Positions 8,711 to 17,021 of a stretch of 38,754 nucleotides of DNA are shown one piece after another. The DNA is from Segetibacter sp. (GTDB lineage: Bacteria; Bacteroidota; Bacteroidia; Chitinophagales; Chitinophagaceae), in assembly GCA_025963675.1 (NCBI GenBank), contig JAOQAJ010000338.1:1-38754 (forward strand). The letters run 5' to 3'. Numbering within the stretch: the first letter of the stretch is position 1; each line of letters begins with the position of its first letter. The notes under the pieces were generated by a model. It did not search any database. It was not told the origin of the DNA and saw only the letters and a program-made list of their open reading frames with translations. A program made the translations under genes and the position numbers.

Positions 8711-10071
8711 ATGAAGATATGGATGAATTGTTCAGGCGCGCGGGGGAGGAGTATCCGTTAAACACGGATGGCGCTGACTGGAATAAAGTGTTGCAGCAAC
8801 TGCATCATAATGCCGGCGGTTTTCCCAAAACGAACCAAAAGAAAAAAGACTTTAAGTACTTACTGTTACTCCTGCTTTTACCCATTGGTTTTATTTGTGG
8901 CAGATACGTGGGCAATGACAAAAATGTAACAAGTGTAAAATCCAATAAAGAGCCAGCGGTAGCCGCTGCGCCAAAAAATACTACTAGCAACAAAGTGCCT
9001 GCTCCGGTAAATTCAGGTGTCACCGTGAAAAATGGCAATAGAGCGCAAGGTACTGAAGCGCCAGCGTCACAAGCATTAGAAAGCAGGGTTCACAATACTG
9101 TTACTGCTGTTGCAAATACCCGGAGGCGTTCGATTAAAAATCACAAAATAAAAGGGGATCAGGCAAATCTTAACTCTCGCATTTCTTCAACGAGTAATTC
9201 CGAATCAGGAAAAGCAGGAAATGGTATTGAAGCGCCCAGGGCCACCAGTAACTCTACTACTGCTGGTAACAATACTACAAAACCAGGTGTTGAAGTTGGA
9301 GATAAAGATAACGTTGCAGCAACTGTTCCCGGGAAGTCGGAACCCATTGCAAGTCCGTCGCCTTTACAAGCACCAATTGCTGCAATTGCTGATTCTATTA
9401 GTGAAAATAATAAGCAACCAGACCAACCAAATAACCAGGTAAGTAGTAAGGAAATCAACAATAAAAACCAAAATTCTTTTAGAAAGAGCTTGTCTTATTC
9501 TTTTGTGATAGGACCAGATGTAAGTACTGTAAAAGCTCAAAAGACAAGCAAGGTTGGTTATAGTCTGGGAGTGATGTTGAGGTATCAATTTAGCAAAAGA
9601 TTTTCGGTAGAAGCAGGTGCTATGTGGGATAGAAAAAACTATTATACCGATGGAAGATACATGGATACTACGATGCTAACATTGCCTATGCATAGTATTG
9701 TTAAGAGTGCCGTGGGGTATTGCAATATGGTAGAAATTCCGATCAACGTTAGATACGACTTCAGTATTCAGCAAAAGCATTTGTGGTTTCTTTCAGGGGG
9801 CGTGTCTTCTTATCTTATGAACAATGAAGATTACCAGATTGTATACGAACGATATAGTCAAATTTACTCGAAAGATTATGAGTATATGAAGTCAACTAAA
9901 GACTGGTTTTCGATAATGAACTTAAGTGTGGGATATCAAAAGGCATTGGGCAAGTATACCAGTTTCAGCATTGCACCATATGTAAAAGTCCCACTGCGAG
10001 GTGTTGGTATTGGCAAATTGCCGATATCAAGTACAGGCATATTCTTAAGTGTGAGCCGGTCTCTAAAATAA
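8698..10071 (+). CDS. Dual-membrane anti-sigma protein (cytoplasmic segment, inner-membrane helix, linker, outer-membrane beta-barrel)
   Basis: 457 aa with no signal peptide. Residues 1-50 are a charged cytoplasmic segment (DMDELFRRAGEEYPLN). One membrane helix lies at about 53-71 (YLLLLLLLPIGFICG). A long low-complexity Ser/Thr/Asn/Ala/Pro-rich linker runs from 74 to 265. The last ~190 residues form an outer-membrane beta-barrel (SYSFVIGPDVST..., alternating aromatic strands ending FLSVSRSLK). This matches the Dma-type dual membrane-spanning anti-sigma factors described in Bacteroides, where an outer-membrane barrel is tied to an anti-sigma segment across the periplasm. It overlaps the sigma gene by 13 bp. 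Inferred role: hold the sigma factor at the inner membrane and release it on envelope stress. Confidence 0.8.
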   Translation: MQPLNEDMDELFRRAGEEYPLNTDGADWNKVLQQLHHNAGGFPKTNQKKKDFKYLLLLLLLPIGFICGRYVGNDKNVTSVKSNKEPAVAAAPKNTTSNKVPAPVNSGVTVKNGNRAQGTEAPASQALESRVHNTVTAVANTRRRSIKNHKIKGDQANLNSRISSTSNSESGKAGNGIEAPRATSNSTTAGNNTTKPGVEVGDKDNVAATVPGKSEPIASPSPLQAPIAAIADSISENNKQPDQPNNQVSSKEINNKNQNSFRKSLSYSFVIGPDVSTVKAQKTSKVGYSLGVMLRYQFSKRFSVEAGAMWDRKNYYTDGRYMDTTMLTLPMHSIVKSAVGYCNMVEIPINVRYDFSIQQKHLWFLSGGVSSYLMNNEDYQIVYERYSQIYSKDYEYMKSTKDWFSIMNLSVGYQKALGKYTSFSIAPYVKVPLRGVGIGKLPISSTGIFLSVSRSLK

Positions 10072-10098
10072 CCTGTTATTTATTGCAAAAATTTTAGC

Positions 10099-10515
10099 AT
10101 GAGAAAAAAGGGATACATTTTTTCACTGGTAGTACTATGCCTTTTAATTATTGCTGCCACAGCTTTTTACTTATATCAAAAGCCACGTACCAGCTTAACT
10201 AATATAAAGCCCGCTTTTACTTTATCTGCCAGAGAATTGTATGAAGCATTTAAACAGGACGAACAAAAGGCCAACAAGCAGTTTCTTGAAAAAATAATTC
10301 TGGTATCAGGTACTGTAGACAATGTACAGGTAACCGACAGTACGGTTAGCCTTTTATTAACCGGTGATGAAATGGGCGGTGTAAACTGTAGTGTAAAAAA
10401 AAGCAGGCATGATGAACTGCAGATACCTTCAAAAGGTGCCACGGTTAAAGTAAAAGGCAGGTGTGTTGGTTTTCTAATGGATGTTAATCTGGTAGATGCA
10501 ATTATTGAAAAATAA
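10099..10515 (+). CDS. Membrane-anchored OB-fold (tRNA_anti-like) protein
   Basis: 138 aa. An N-terminal hydrophobic helix (7-25) acts as signal or anchor. The rest has the tRNA_anti-like OB-fold pattern: helix SARELYEAFKQDEQKANKQF, then strands KIILVSGTVDNVQV, VSLLLTG, GVNCSV, and the closing GATVKVKGRCVGFLMDVNLVDAII. This family is common in Bacteroidota next to periplasmic cytochrome/YceI clusters. The ligand is unknown. It lies 27 bp after the anti-sigma gene and 23 bp before the cytochrome gene, so it is co-transcribed with both. Confidence 0.75.
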   Translation: MRKKGYIFSLVVLCLLIIAATAFYLYQKPRTSLTNIKPAFTLSARELYEAFKQDEQKANKQFLEKIILVSGTVDNVQVTDSTVSLLLTGDEMGGVNCSVKKSRHDELQIPSKGATVKVKGRCVGFLMDVNLVDAIIEK

Positions 10516-10538
10516 AAATTGATAATAAAAAGAAAAGA

Positions 10539-10928
10539 ATGAAGAAACTTTTTATTTGCTTATCTGTGATTAGCCTTTTTCTTATAGGTTGTTCGAAGAC
10601 TAATGAAGTAGCCGAAAGTAAAAACGCCCCGCCTAATGCGGGCGGTAGCACAGGCAACTGCGATACGATTTATATGCGATACAATGCCGATGTCAAGCCT
10701 ATCCTTCAGGCAAATTGCTATAGCTGTCACGGAAATGGCATGGCTGAAAGTGGCATAACCCTCGATGCGTATGCCAATGTAAAGCGACTTGCAGATGCGG
10801 GAACATTACTAGGCGTAATCACTCATGCCAGCGGTTACCCTCATATGCCGTATCAGAAGCCAAAGTTGTCAGATTGTGACATTAATAAAATAAGAGACTG
10901 GATCAACTGGCACGCCCTCAATAATTAA
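10539..10928 (+). CDS. Lipoprotein c-type cytochrome
   Basis: 129 aa. Lipobox FLIGC with Cys18 as the lipidated residue. One heme-binding site C60-YS-C63-H64 follows the VKPILQANC lead-in typical of planctomycete-type cytochrome c domains. Met103 in GYPHMPY is the likely distal heme ligand. The tail SDCDINKIRDWINWHALNN is the usual closing helix. Periplasmic electron transfer, attached to a membrane. Its neighbours, a YceI and a DUF5777 protein, often occur with such cytochromes in Bacteroidota. Confidence 0.9.
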   Translation: MKKLFICLSVISLFLIGCSKTNEVAESKNAPPNAGGSTGNCDTIYMRYNADVKPILQANCYSCHGNGMAESGITLDAYANVKRLADAGTLLGVITHASGYPHMPYQKPKLSDCDINKIRDWINWHALNN

Positions 10929-10945
10929 TTCTTCAAATAGCTATT

Positions 10946-11485
10946 ATGAAAACACTAATCTGGATCCTGTTACTATCAGCATCCACCTGTACGGCATATT
11001 CGCAAACATTTATTACACGCAACGGTTATATTGGTTTCTTTTCAAAAACCCCGTTAGAGGATATCAAAGCAGAAAATCGGCAGGTTTACGCTGTTATTGA
11101 TGCTCCAAAAAAAAACCTTGCATTCACCTGCCTTGTCAAAGGTTTTCTTTTTCCAAAACAATTAATGCAGGAGCATTTTAATGAGAATTATATAGAAAGT
11201 GATAAATATCCGAAGGCCAATTTCCTGGGTACTTATTCGGGAGATGTTAATGTAGGTAAGGATGGAACATATCCTGTGCAGATAAAAGGGCAACTCACAT
11301 TGCATGGCGTAACTCAAACGATCGATGTACCCGCAATCATAGAAGTAAAGGGAAATAAATTGGTCGGCACTTCCGAATTTAAGCTTACCCCTGGTGATTA
11401 TAATATTAAAATACCTGGTTTAGTAAAAGAAAAAATAGCGAAACAAATTGATGTTCGTGTATCTGTAGAATGTAATCCAAAATAA
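10946..11485 (+). CDS. YceI-family periplasmic protein
   Basis: 179 aa with signal peptide 1-19. YceI lipocalin-like barrel: opening ITRNGYIGFFSKTPLEDIKAEN, central FNENYIESDKYPKANFLG, GQLTLHGVTQTIDVPA and the closing EFKLTPGDYNIKIP. YceI proteins bind isoprenoid-type lipids in a closed barrel; the exact role is unknown. It starts 17 bp after the cytochrome gene and ends 3 bp before the DUF5777 gene, so the three form one unit. Confidence 0.9.
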   Translation: MKTLIWILLLSASTCTAYSQTFITRNGYIGFFSKTPLEDIKAENRQVYAVIDAPKKNLAFTCLVKGFLFPKQLMQEHFNENYIESDKYPKANFLGTYSGDVNVGKDGTYPVQIKGQLTLHGVTQTIDVPAIIEVKGNKLVGTSEFKLTPGDYNIKIPGLVKEKIAKQIDVRVSVECNPK

Positions 11486-11488
11486 ACT

Positions 11489-12382
11489 ATGCGTAAAATT
11501 TTCGTTACCACTGCACTTTGTGTATTCATCCTTGTTGCCTCTTCCGTTGCACAGGATAGCTCGCTGCTCTCAATGCTTAACGACTCTTTAAGCAACAATG
11601 CTGCACCTGATGTTATTACAGGCACTTTCAAGGCAACGCAGATAGTAAATACTCCAACGGTAGAAGCACCGGGAAAAAATAGCCTGCAATTTTTAATTAT
11701 GCATCGCTTCGGCAAGTTGAGCGATGGGGGACATGAGTTATTTGGTCTCGATAACGCTGAGATTCGTTTCGGTTTAGATTACGGTATTACAAACCGTTTG
11801 TCTATTGGTATCGGACGCAGTTCCACAGATAAAACTTATGATGCAAATTTTAAACTAAAGTTGTTAAGGCAAACTGCAGGGAAAATGCCCGTATCAATCA
11901 GCCTGTATGAGTTGCTAACTTATACTACCTCTCCCGGAAAAGCCGATAAGCCTTTTTTAAATGCACGTTTGCGAACAGCCTATACTTCCCGGTTATTAAT
12001 TGCAAAAAAGTTTAGCCGAAGTCTCTCATTGCAACTGACTCCATCGCTTATTCACTTCAATATGGTACCGACACCAAATGATAAAAACAATTTGTTTGCG
12101 ATGGGGGTTGCTGGCAGAATGAAGATTACAAACCGTATGAGTATTACCGGCGAATACAATCTGGTTCCAGATGAACAGGTTGTCTCGTCAGAGATTTATA
12201 ATTCTCTATCGTTTGGCCTTGATATAGAAACAGGGGGACACGTATTTCAATTTGTTCTGTCGAATTCGCGAGGCATGATTGGTCCGTGGTACCTGACTAA
12301 AACCACCGGAAAATGGAACGACGGTGACATATATTTTGGTTTCAACATTTCACGCTCTTTCAATTTCAAAAAGAAAGAATAG
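11489..12382 (+). CDS. DUF5777-type beta-barrel protein
   Basis: 297 aa, signal peptide 1-21. The sequence pattern (TFKATQIVNTPTVEAPGKN, then IMHRFGKLSDGGHELFGLDNAEIRFGLDYG, RLSIGIGRSS and many alternating strands to a final YFGFNISRSFNFKKK) is that of the DUF5777 outer-membrane beta-barrel family, which usually lies beside YceI and cytochrome c genes. Function is unknown. It is the last gene of the plus-strand block that begins with the sigma factor; a terminator follows. Confidence 0.85.
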   Translation: MRKIFVTTALCVFILVASSVAQDSSLLSMLNDSLSNNAAPDVITGTFKATQIVNTPTVEAPGKNSLQFLIMHRFGKLSDGGHELFGLDNAEIRFGLDYGITNRLSIGIGRSSTDKTYDANFKLKLLRQTAGKMPVSISLYELLTYTTSPGKADKPFLNARLRTAYTSRLLIAKKFSRSLSLQLTPSLIHFNMVPTPNDKNNLFAMGVAGRMKITNRMSITGEYNLVPDEQVVSSEIYNSLSFGLDIETGGHVFQFVLSNSRGMIGPWYLTKTTGKWNDGDIYFGFNISRSFNFKKKE

Positions 12383-12413
12383 TAGTGGTAAATCTGGTAA
12401 CTGTGTGAAATGT

Positions 12414-12445
12414 AGCAGGCCTGTTCTCAGGCCTGCTCTTTTTTA
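12414..12445 (+). terminator. Rho-independent terminator after the DUF5777 gene
   Basis: Perfect 10-bp GC-rich stem AGCAGGCCTG / CAGGCCTGCT, loop TTCT, then CTTTTTT. It closes the sigma/cytochrome operon 31 bp after the stop. Confidence 0.9.
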
Positions 12446-12488
12446 TGTTTGATTTTTTAACCCGCCATCTCTCTTTGATGGAACCTCC

Positions 12489-12508
12489 GTTGCGTCGCAC
12501 TCTTGAAC
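12489..12508 (-). repeat. Dispersed repeat copy R4 (GCGACGC variant)
   Basis: Minus-strand GTTCAAGAGTGCGACGCAAC (one change, GTTC for GTAC). It lies in the 440-bp gap between the DUF5777 terminator and the CHRD gene. It faces R3 and brackets 4.1-12.5 kb with it. Apart from this copy and the promoter at 12755 I see nothing else in that gap. Confidence 0.75.
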
Positions 12509-12754
12509 ATTTAATCTTTGACCTGGCAAGCCTATGCGGCCAAGTGAAATCATGGATTCTATGAGACGTCAGTAGAAATAATTAAGCCCCTTTCGATGCC
12601 TCACTGGCAACTCGCGACTTAATGTCTAACTCAATGCTTCTGTTTCGTTCGCCTTTTCAACCACGGTAAACAACTCCAAAACAGCAGAAAAGACTATGTC
12701 TTTCTAATGGCCTACGGCTATATTAGTAAACTCGCTTATTAAATTTTGAAATAG

Positions 12755-12780
12755 CAACCCTTTATCTGTTTGTTACGTAT
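12755..12780 (+). promoter_or_regulatory. Candidate ECF-sigma-dependent promoter of the CHRD gene
   Basis: CAACCC, 15 bases, CGTAT, 42 bases before the ATG. Box sequences and spacer length are identical to the site before the sigma gene, while the spacer sequences differ, as expected for two promoters read by one sigma factor. Confidence 0.55.
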
Positions 12781-12822
12781 TTATTAATTGCCTGTTAATA
12801 TTTCTTAACCAAACTGTACCGT

Positions 12823-14913
12823 ATGAAACAAATTTTTACTCTAAGCCTGCTTCTTGTGCTGACAATTACAGCACAGGCACAAATCCGCTATTTAAAAGGC
12901 GTGTTCAAAGGTGCCAATGAATCAACTCCAAATGCTTCTACTGCAGGAGGCGTTGTTATCATAACATACAATACCGCTACAAACTTCTTAAAGCTGGTAG
13001 GAAATTATCGCAGTCTTTCAAATACAATAAGCGGTTCTCATATTCATGGACCTGGTGCGCCGGGAGCCGATGCAGATGTGCTTTGGAACCTTACAAATAC
13101 GGGTGGAACAAGTGGCGGGTTAACCGGAACGGCCACCCTTACAGATGCACAAGAAGTTGATTTGCTCAATGGTAACATGTATGCAAACGTTCATAGCACC
13201 GGTACGTATGAGGCAGGTGAAATCAGGGCGCAGATTACTCCAATTGCGCAGGATAAAGCTGTCATATTATCCGGAAGGTTACAGGCTGCGCAACAAACAC
13301 CGCCAGCCAACTCTCTGGCCACCGGCACAACCACAACATTATTAGATACATCAACGCATACTCTATGGATAACTGCTGTTTATTCCGGTCTGACAGCTAA
13401 TGCTAATAATGCTCACATTCATGTTGGTGCCCCGGGGGTAGCCGGAGGGGTGATTGTTTTTGTGAAATATGTTCCCCTCACCGCTGGTTCAATTGATACT
13501 TCCCGTGTTATCACTGTTCAAAATGAAACAGATATTTTGAATGGAAATACTTACCTGAATGTTCATACGGTCGGCACTTATGCGGCCGGTGAAATCAGGG
13601 CGCAGCTTTTACCAAACACCCAGTTAAGATATTTTGCCAATTCCCTGTCTGGTGCCAATGAAAGGCCGACTTCTAACGGGTCTACTGCAAGAGGTACTGT
13701 AATCGTAAGATACAATACTGACACTAATTTGTTTGAGTTGTGGGGCGACTATCAAAACTTAAATAATGCCATAAGTGGCTCGCATATTCACGGCCCCGCA
13801 GATGCAAATTCGTTTGCAGGTGTTCTTTTTAACCTTACTAACACTGGCGGAACTACAGGTACGCTTTCAGTAAAACGTACCCTCACCGAAGCGGAAGAAT
13901 CTGCTTTGTTTAACGGGCTTTGGTATGCAAATGTTCATAGCACGGATACTTATGCGGCCGGAGAAATCAGGGGACAATTACTGCCAACTTCAAGTGGAGA
14001 AACGCAATACTTAACCGACACTTTAGAAGGTAGGCAATCTGTTCCGACAAATACAACAACGGCAGGTAAAGGCCGTGGGGTCGCTCTATTGGATAAGGTG
14101 ACACGAAATATTTTTGTGACAGGTTATTTTACCGGCCTCGGAAGTAATATCGCCGATGCCCATATTCACCGCGGAACATCTGCAGAAAACGGCCCCGTAG
14201 CCTTTCAATTGCTATTTAGCGGAACAACCGCCGGCAGTTTAACCGGTGCAGGAACCGTCTCTCAAACATTGGTCGATTCTATGATCGCGGGTCTTACCTA
14301 TATTAATATTCATTCAGTTAATAATGGCTCCGGTGAAATAAGAGGACAACTTGGAGACCTCGTTTTACCTGTGAAACTCGAATACTTCAATGGGTATAAA
14401 GATCAAAACAAGGTGGTAGTAACCTGGCAGGCTGCACAGGAAGTGAACGTAAAGCATTATGAAGTGGAGCAGCAAAATGAATCGGGTGAATGGATTAAAA
14501 AAGGCACCGTAGCTGCCACTGGCGCGAGTTCAGTAATGAAATACAGGTTTAGCGATATTCCATTAAGCGGAAAAAAAGACTACGTATTGTATAGATTGAA
14601 AACAGTTGATCTTAATGGAAACGTAAGCTACTCTTCAATCATTAAAATCATTTATACTAAGTCGCAGGTGGCGCTAACCATACTGCAAAACCCTGTTATT
14701 AATGGTAGCCTGGCACTTACTGTAACCGGTCTGATAAACAATCAAAAGGCAGAAATATCTGTTATTGACTTTTCAGGAAGGCTGCTGAAAAAAGGCGTTA
14801 TATCAACTATGTCAAATAACATCATTGATATAAGCAGACTTTCAAGTGGTATGTATAGAGTAATGGTCAAGCTGAATGACAGTGTTTTACAGGAAAGCTT
14901 TATTAAACAATAA
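12823..14913 (+). CDS. Secreted four-repeat CHRD-domain protein with C-terminal sorting domain
   Basis: 696 aa, signal peptide 1-19. Four CHRD repeats (about 22-145, 148-267, 269-388 and 393-507), each with the motifs SGSHIHGP or NAHIHVG, a Gly/Thr-rich stretch, NxNVHS and GEIRxQL. The His residues lie at matching places in each repeat. A region beginning LPVKLEYFNGYKDQNKVVVTW follows, then a type IX C-terminal sorting domain from about 610 to the end. CHRD domains were first defined in animal chordin; their bacterial role is unknown. It is monocistronic, with its own candidate ECF promoter and a strong terminator. Confidence 0.88.
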   Translation: MKQIFTLSLLLVLTITAQAQIRYLKGVFKGANESTPNASTAGGVVIITYNTATNFLKLVGNYRSLSNTISGSHIHGPGAPGADADVLWNLTNTGGTSGGLTGTATLTDAQEVDLLNGNMYANVHSTGTYEAGEIRAQITPIAQDKAVILSGRLQAAQQTPPANSLATGTTTTLLDTSTHTLWITAVYSGLTANANNAHIHVGAPGVAGGVIVFVKYVPLTAGSIDTSRVITVQNETDILNGNTYLNVHTVGTYAAGEIRAQLLPNTQLRYFANSLSGANERPTSNGSTARGTVIVRYNTDTNLFELWGDYQNLNNAISGSHIHGPADANSFAGVLFNLTNTGGTTGTLSVKRTLTEAEESALFNGLWYANVHSTDTYAAGEIRGQLLPTSSGETQYLTDTLEGRQSVPTNTTTAGKGRGVALLDKVTRNIFVTGYFTGLGSNIADAHIHRGTSAENGPVAFQLLFSGTTAGSLTGAGTVSQTLVDSMIAGLTYINIHSVNNGSGEIRGQLGDLVLPVKLEYFNGYKDQNKVVVTWQAAQEVNVKHYEVEQQNESGEWIKKGTVAATGASSVMKYRFSDIPLSGKKDYVLYRLKTVDLNGNVSYSSIIKIIYTKSQVALTILQNPVINGSLALTVTGLINNQKAEISVIDFSGRLLKKGVISTMSNNIIDISRLSSGMYRVMVKLNDSVLQESFIKQ

Positions 14914-14931
14914 ATTCAATTCTCAATCGTC

Positions 14932-14969
14932 AAAAGCCGCATCCACATTTTATTGATGCGGCTTTTTTT
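14932..14969 (+). terminator. Rho-independent terminator of the CHRD gene
   Basis: Stem AAAAGCCGCATC / GATGCGGCTTTT with an 11-base loop, followed by further T residues. It sits 19 bp after the stop codon. Confidence 0.9.
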
Positions 14970-15013
14970 GCTGGATATTGAATAATATAAAAACTGCTGA
15001 TTAAAAAACTAAA

Positions 15014-15042
15014 AGTAAAAGTGAGTGACACAACAAAAGACG
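15014..15042 (+). repeat. Dispersed repeat copy R5 (GTGACAC variant)
   Basis: GTAAAAGTGAGTGACACAAC followed by AAAAGACGC. The whole 29 bases match copy R9 with a single difference. It lies between the CHRD terminator and the 3' end of the frameshifted DUF1232 gene. Confidence 0.8.
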
Positions 15043-15124
15043 CTTTCAAAATTAAAAGCTGGGTAACAAATAAAATAGTAAAATAAAGTTTTAAGTACGT
15101 TTATTCAAAGTAAAATAGTAACCC

Positions 15125-15513
15125 CTACCGAAATAAATAACTGAAATTCCTGTACAAAAAATAAAGAAGCAATAACCAAAGTGCAACGATTACGAGCGTT
15201 AACAAAAGGTTACCTTTTATTAACTTATTGGGGCTGTCCCTCACTCTTTCCCCTGCGTCAATTAAAACATTTGAAGGAATGAGTTTTAGTGGATGGTGAT
15301 GAGGAAAGGAACAATTACCAGATCATCCGGCAGACCAACCACAGGTATGAAATCTGGAATCAGGTCAATTGGACTTAGCAGATAACTAACTGTAATTGCT
15401 ATTAAAATTTTAGCTGTGGCAGGAGTACGTTTGTCTTTGTACGCAATTAGAAGAACTTGTGCTTCAGACTTCAATTGTCTTGCCTGTTGTTTTAATTTGC
15501 CTATTAGATGCAC
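15125..15513 (-). pseudogene. DUF1232 (YkvA-like) small membrane protein, broken by a one-base frameshift
   Basis: From a GTG start at 15513 the first 75 residues carry the family hallmark SPIDLIPDFIPVVGLPDDLVIVP and then stop at 15286. The reading frame resumes at once in another frame: KLIPSNVLIDAGERV, then RDSPNKL and a second hydrophobic helix VIVALWLLLLYFLY, ending at a TAG at 15125-15127. Joining the two needs one extra base near 15288-15292 and gives about 129 aa, a normal family length. The intact second half shows that the break is recent or a sequencing error. The family is of unknown function with one or two membrane segments. The minus strand upstream (15540-15670) is open for ~42 codons without an ATG; I could not name it. 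Confidence 0.8.
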
Positions 15514-15698
15514 TTGCTTTGATAGTAGTTTAGCTGCATTTCAAAATCCACCGTTTACTATAAAAACTTCGGCCCCCATGTATAGTTGTTTGCTTTTACC
15601 TTTAATAGAAGATCCTATAAAAACAGTGAGCCAGTCAACAATGGCGTTAATAATTTTCTGATTTGATATGAGCTAAAAAAGCCTGATCAGTCGAAAGA

Positions 15699-16922
15699 TT
15701 ATTCCAGAAAAACCTGTTTAAATAAAATATGGTTCTTGTTATTAATACTTTGAGTATAGGCCACTACAACTGTATTAGTATCGACTGGGTAAATAACAGG
15801 GAAAGTAGCATCACTATCATCAGAAGTAATGTATGCTCTGCCGGTTCTGTTTCCGTTCGCATTACGCTTTTCAAAACCAATCCGGCTGCCAAATTTGGTG
15901 CCCTTTTGAAAACTTTCATTCCAAACAATTAATACATTATCATTAGGGAGTGAGGCAATTTGACAATGTTTCGCTGCTTTGCCGCTTACGCTGTCCCGGT
16001 TGGTGAAGGTCTTTCCATTGTCTCTGGAGCTGTTGTAATAAATACCTGCACCACTACCGCCGGTAAACCATGTAAAATGTATTCCCTCTTTGTTTTCCGC
16101 CATCGCTGGACCAGTATGAGGACAACCGCTGATCACCCAATTGTCCTGACTTATTCTTTGTGGCTGCGAGAAAGACTTGCCTTCATTGTTTGAAACGATA
16201 TGAACCATATCCCTAATGCTATCATTAATGATTGCCCTGTATAAAACATGAATGTTTTTGTTCCTGTCAATAAACAAATCTGTTCTGCAACATTGACAAC
16301 ATGGGCCGCTGATCAGCTTCTCGTTTTTGAAGCCGCTCTTTCCATTTGTTACGGCATAGTATAAACCTGAACCTTCTTTATCCCACTGCTTTCTATTGTC
16401 TAACCATGTAATGCCTGCTTCACCATTTGGCAACAATGCCATGTCGAAATAACGCTGATCGAAGCTTGCAGTATCATCTGTCAAGCTCCTTGGCCTCGTC
16501 CATGTTTTGCCTTCATCGAATGATTGGCTGTAATAAACCCAACCAGAGTATTTATTTTTAGGATTAGGATTGGCTGCACCCCAGGCAGCAATGATTTCTC
16601 CTGAAGGTTTGAAAATAACCTTGGGCATATTTTCGCCGTGTGGATGCACGTTTGTGCTGCCAGGTACCTCAACAGCTTTTCCAAATGTCTTTCCTTCATC
16701 GTTTGATATAGCATAACAGAAAATGTTAGTTGCTGTATCTAGCTGTTTAATCCAGCTCAGTACCACGTTATTTTTACTGTCTTTAGTTAGATAAGGACAT
16801 GAGCCGGAAGTTGCATCTACCATTGTTTCTTGGGATGCTATTATAGCCTGCTTTTTGTGTTGTGTCCTACATGAAAACAAGAGGACAACCGGGGCAAGAA
16901 TTATTGCTAATTGTTTTTTCAT
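15699..16922 (-). CDS. Asp-box (sialidase-like) beta-propeller lipoprotein with Cys cluster
   Basis: 407 aa. Lipobox LLFSC, Cys18. At least four Asp-box motifs: SNDEGKTF (73), SFDEGKTW (134), SNNEGKSF (244) and SRDNGKTF (299), typical of six-bladed propellers. The catalytic Arg triad of true sialidases is not evident, so enzymatic annotation is unsafe. A CCQCC cluster (208-212) and GCPH (266-269) are shared, at nearly equal spacing, with the other propeller at 24690. Last gene of a minus-strand series that starts with a TonB receptor and metal-binding proteins, so a role in binding copper outside the cell is plausible (inference). Confidence 0.8.
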   Translation of the reverse strand: MKKQLAIILAPVVLLFSCRTQHKKQAIIASQETMVDATSGSCPYLTKDSKNNVVLSWIKQLDTATNIFCYAISNDEGKTFGKAVEVPGSTNVHPHGENMPKVIFKPSGEIIAAWGAANPNPKNKYSGWVYYSQSFDEGKTWTRPRSLTDDTASFDQRYFDMALLPNGEAGITWLDNRKQWDKEGSGLYYAVTNGKSGFKNEKLISGPCCQCCRTDLFIDRNKNIHVLYRAIINDSIRDMVHIVSNNEGKSFSQPQRISQDNWVISGCPHTGPAMAENKEGIHFTWFTGGSGAGIYYNSSRDNGKTFTNRDSVSGKAAKHCQIASLPNDNVLIVWNESFQKGTKFGSRIGFEKRNANGNRTGRAYITSDDSDATFPVIYPVDTNTVVVAYTQSINNKNHILFKQVFLE

Positions 16923-16947
16923 TTATGAATTATTGTTAGTGAGAACT

Positions 16948-17018
16948 TGAACCACAGAGACACAGCGACATAGAGTCACACAACGAGTCTCTGTGTTCTC
17001 CCTGCCTCTGTGGTTCAA
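16948..17018. repeat. Inverted repeat, ACCACAGAG family, between TonB receptor and propeller genes
   Basis: 13-bp perfect arms TTGAACCACAGAG (16948-16960) and CTCTGTGGTTCAA (17006-17018), with further partial pairing inside. This matches a short intergenic repeat type known from many bacteria. In the transcript of the TonB receptor it would fold directly after the stop and could protect or attenuate the mRNA. Confidence 0.6.
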
Positions 17019-17021
17019 ATT

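Noticed and set aside
15540-15670. Minus-strand 42-codon stretch upstream of the DUF1232 gene
   Set aside because: Protein-like (IVDWLTVFIGSSIKGKSKQL) but has no usable start codon and no family; too weak to annotate.
15699-16922. Annotating the Asp-box proteins as exo-alpha-sialidases
   Set aside because: Asp-boxes occur in many propellers; the catalytic Arg triad and Tyr/Glu pair could not be identified.
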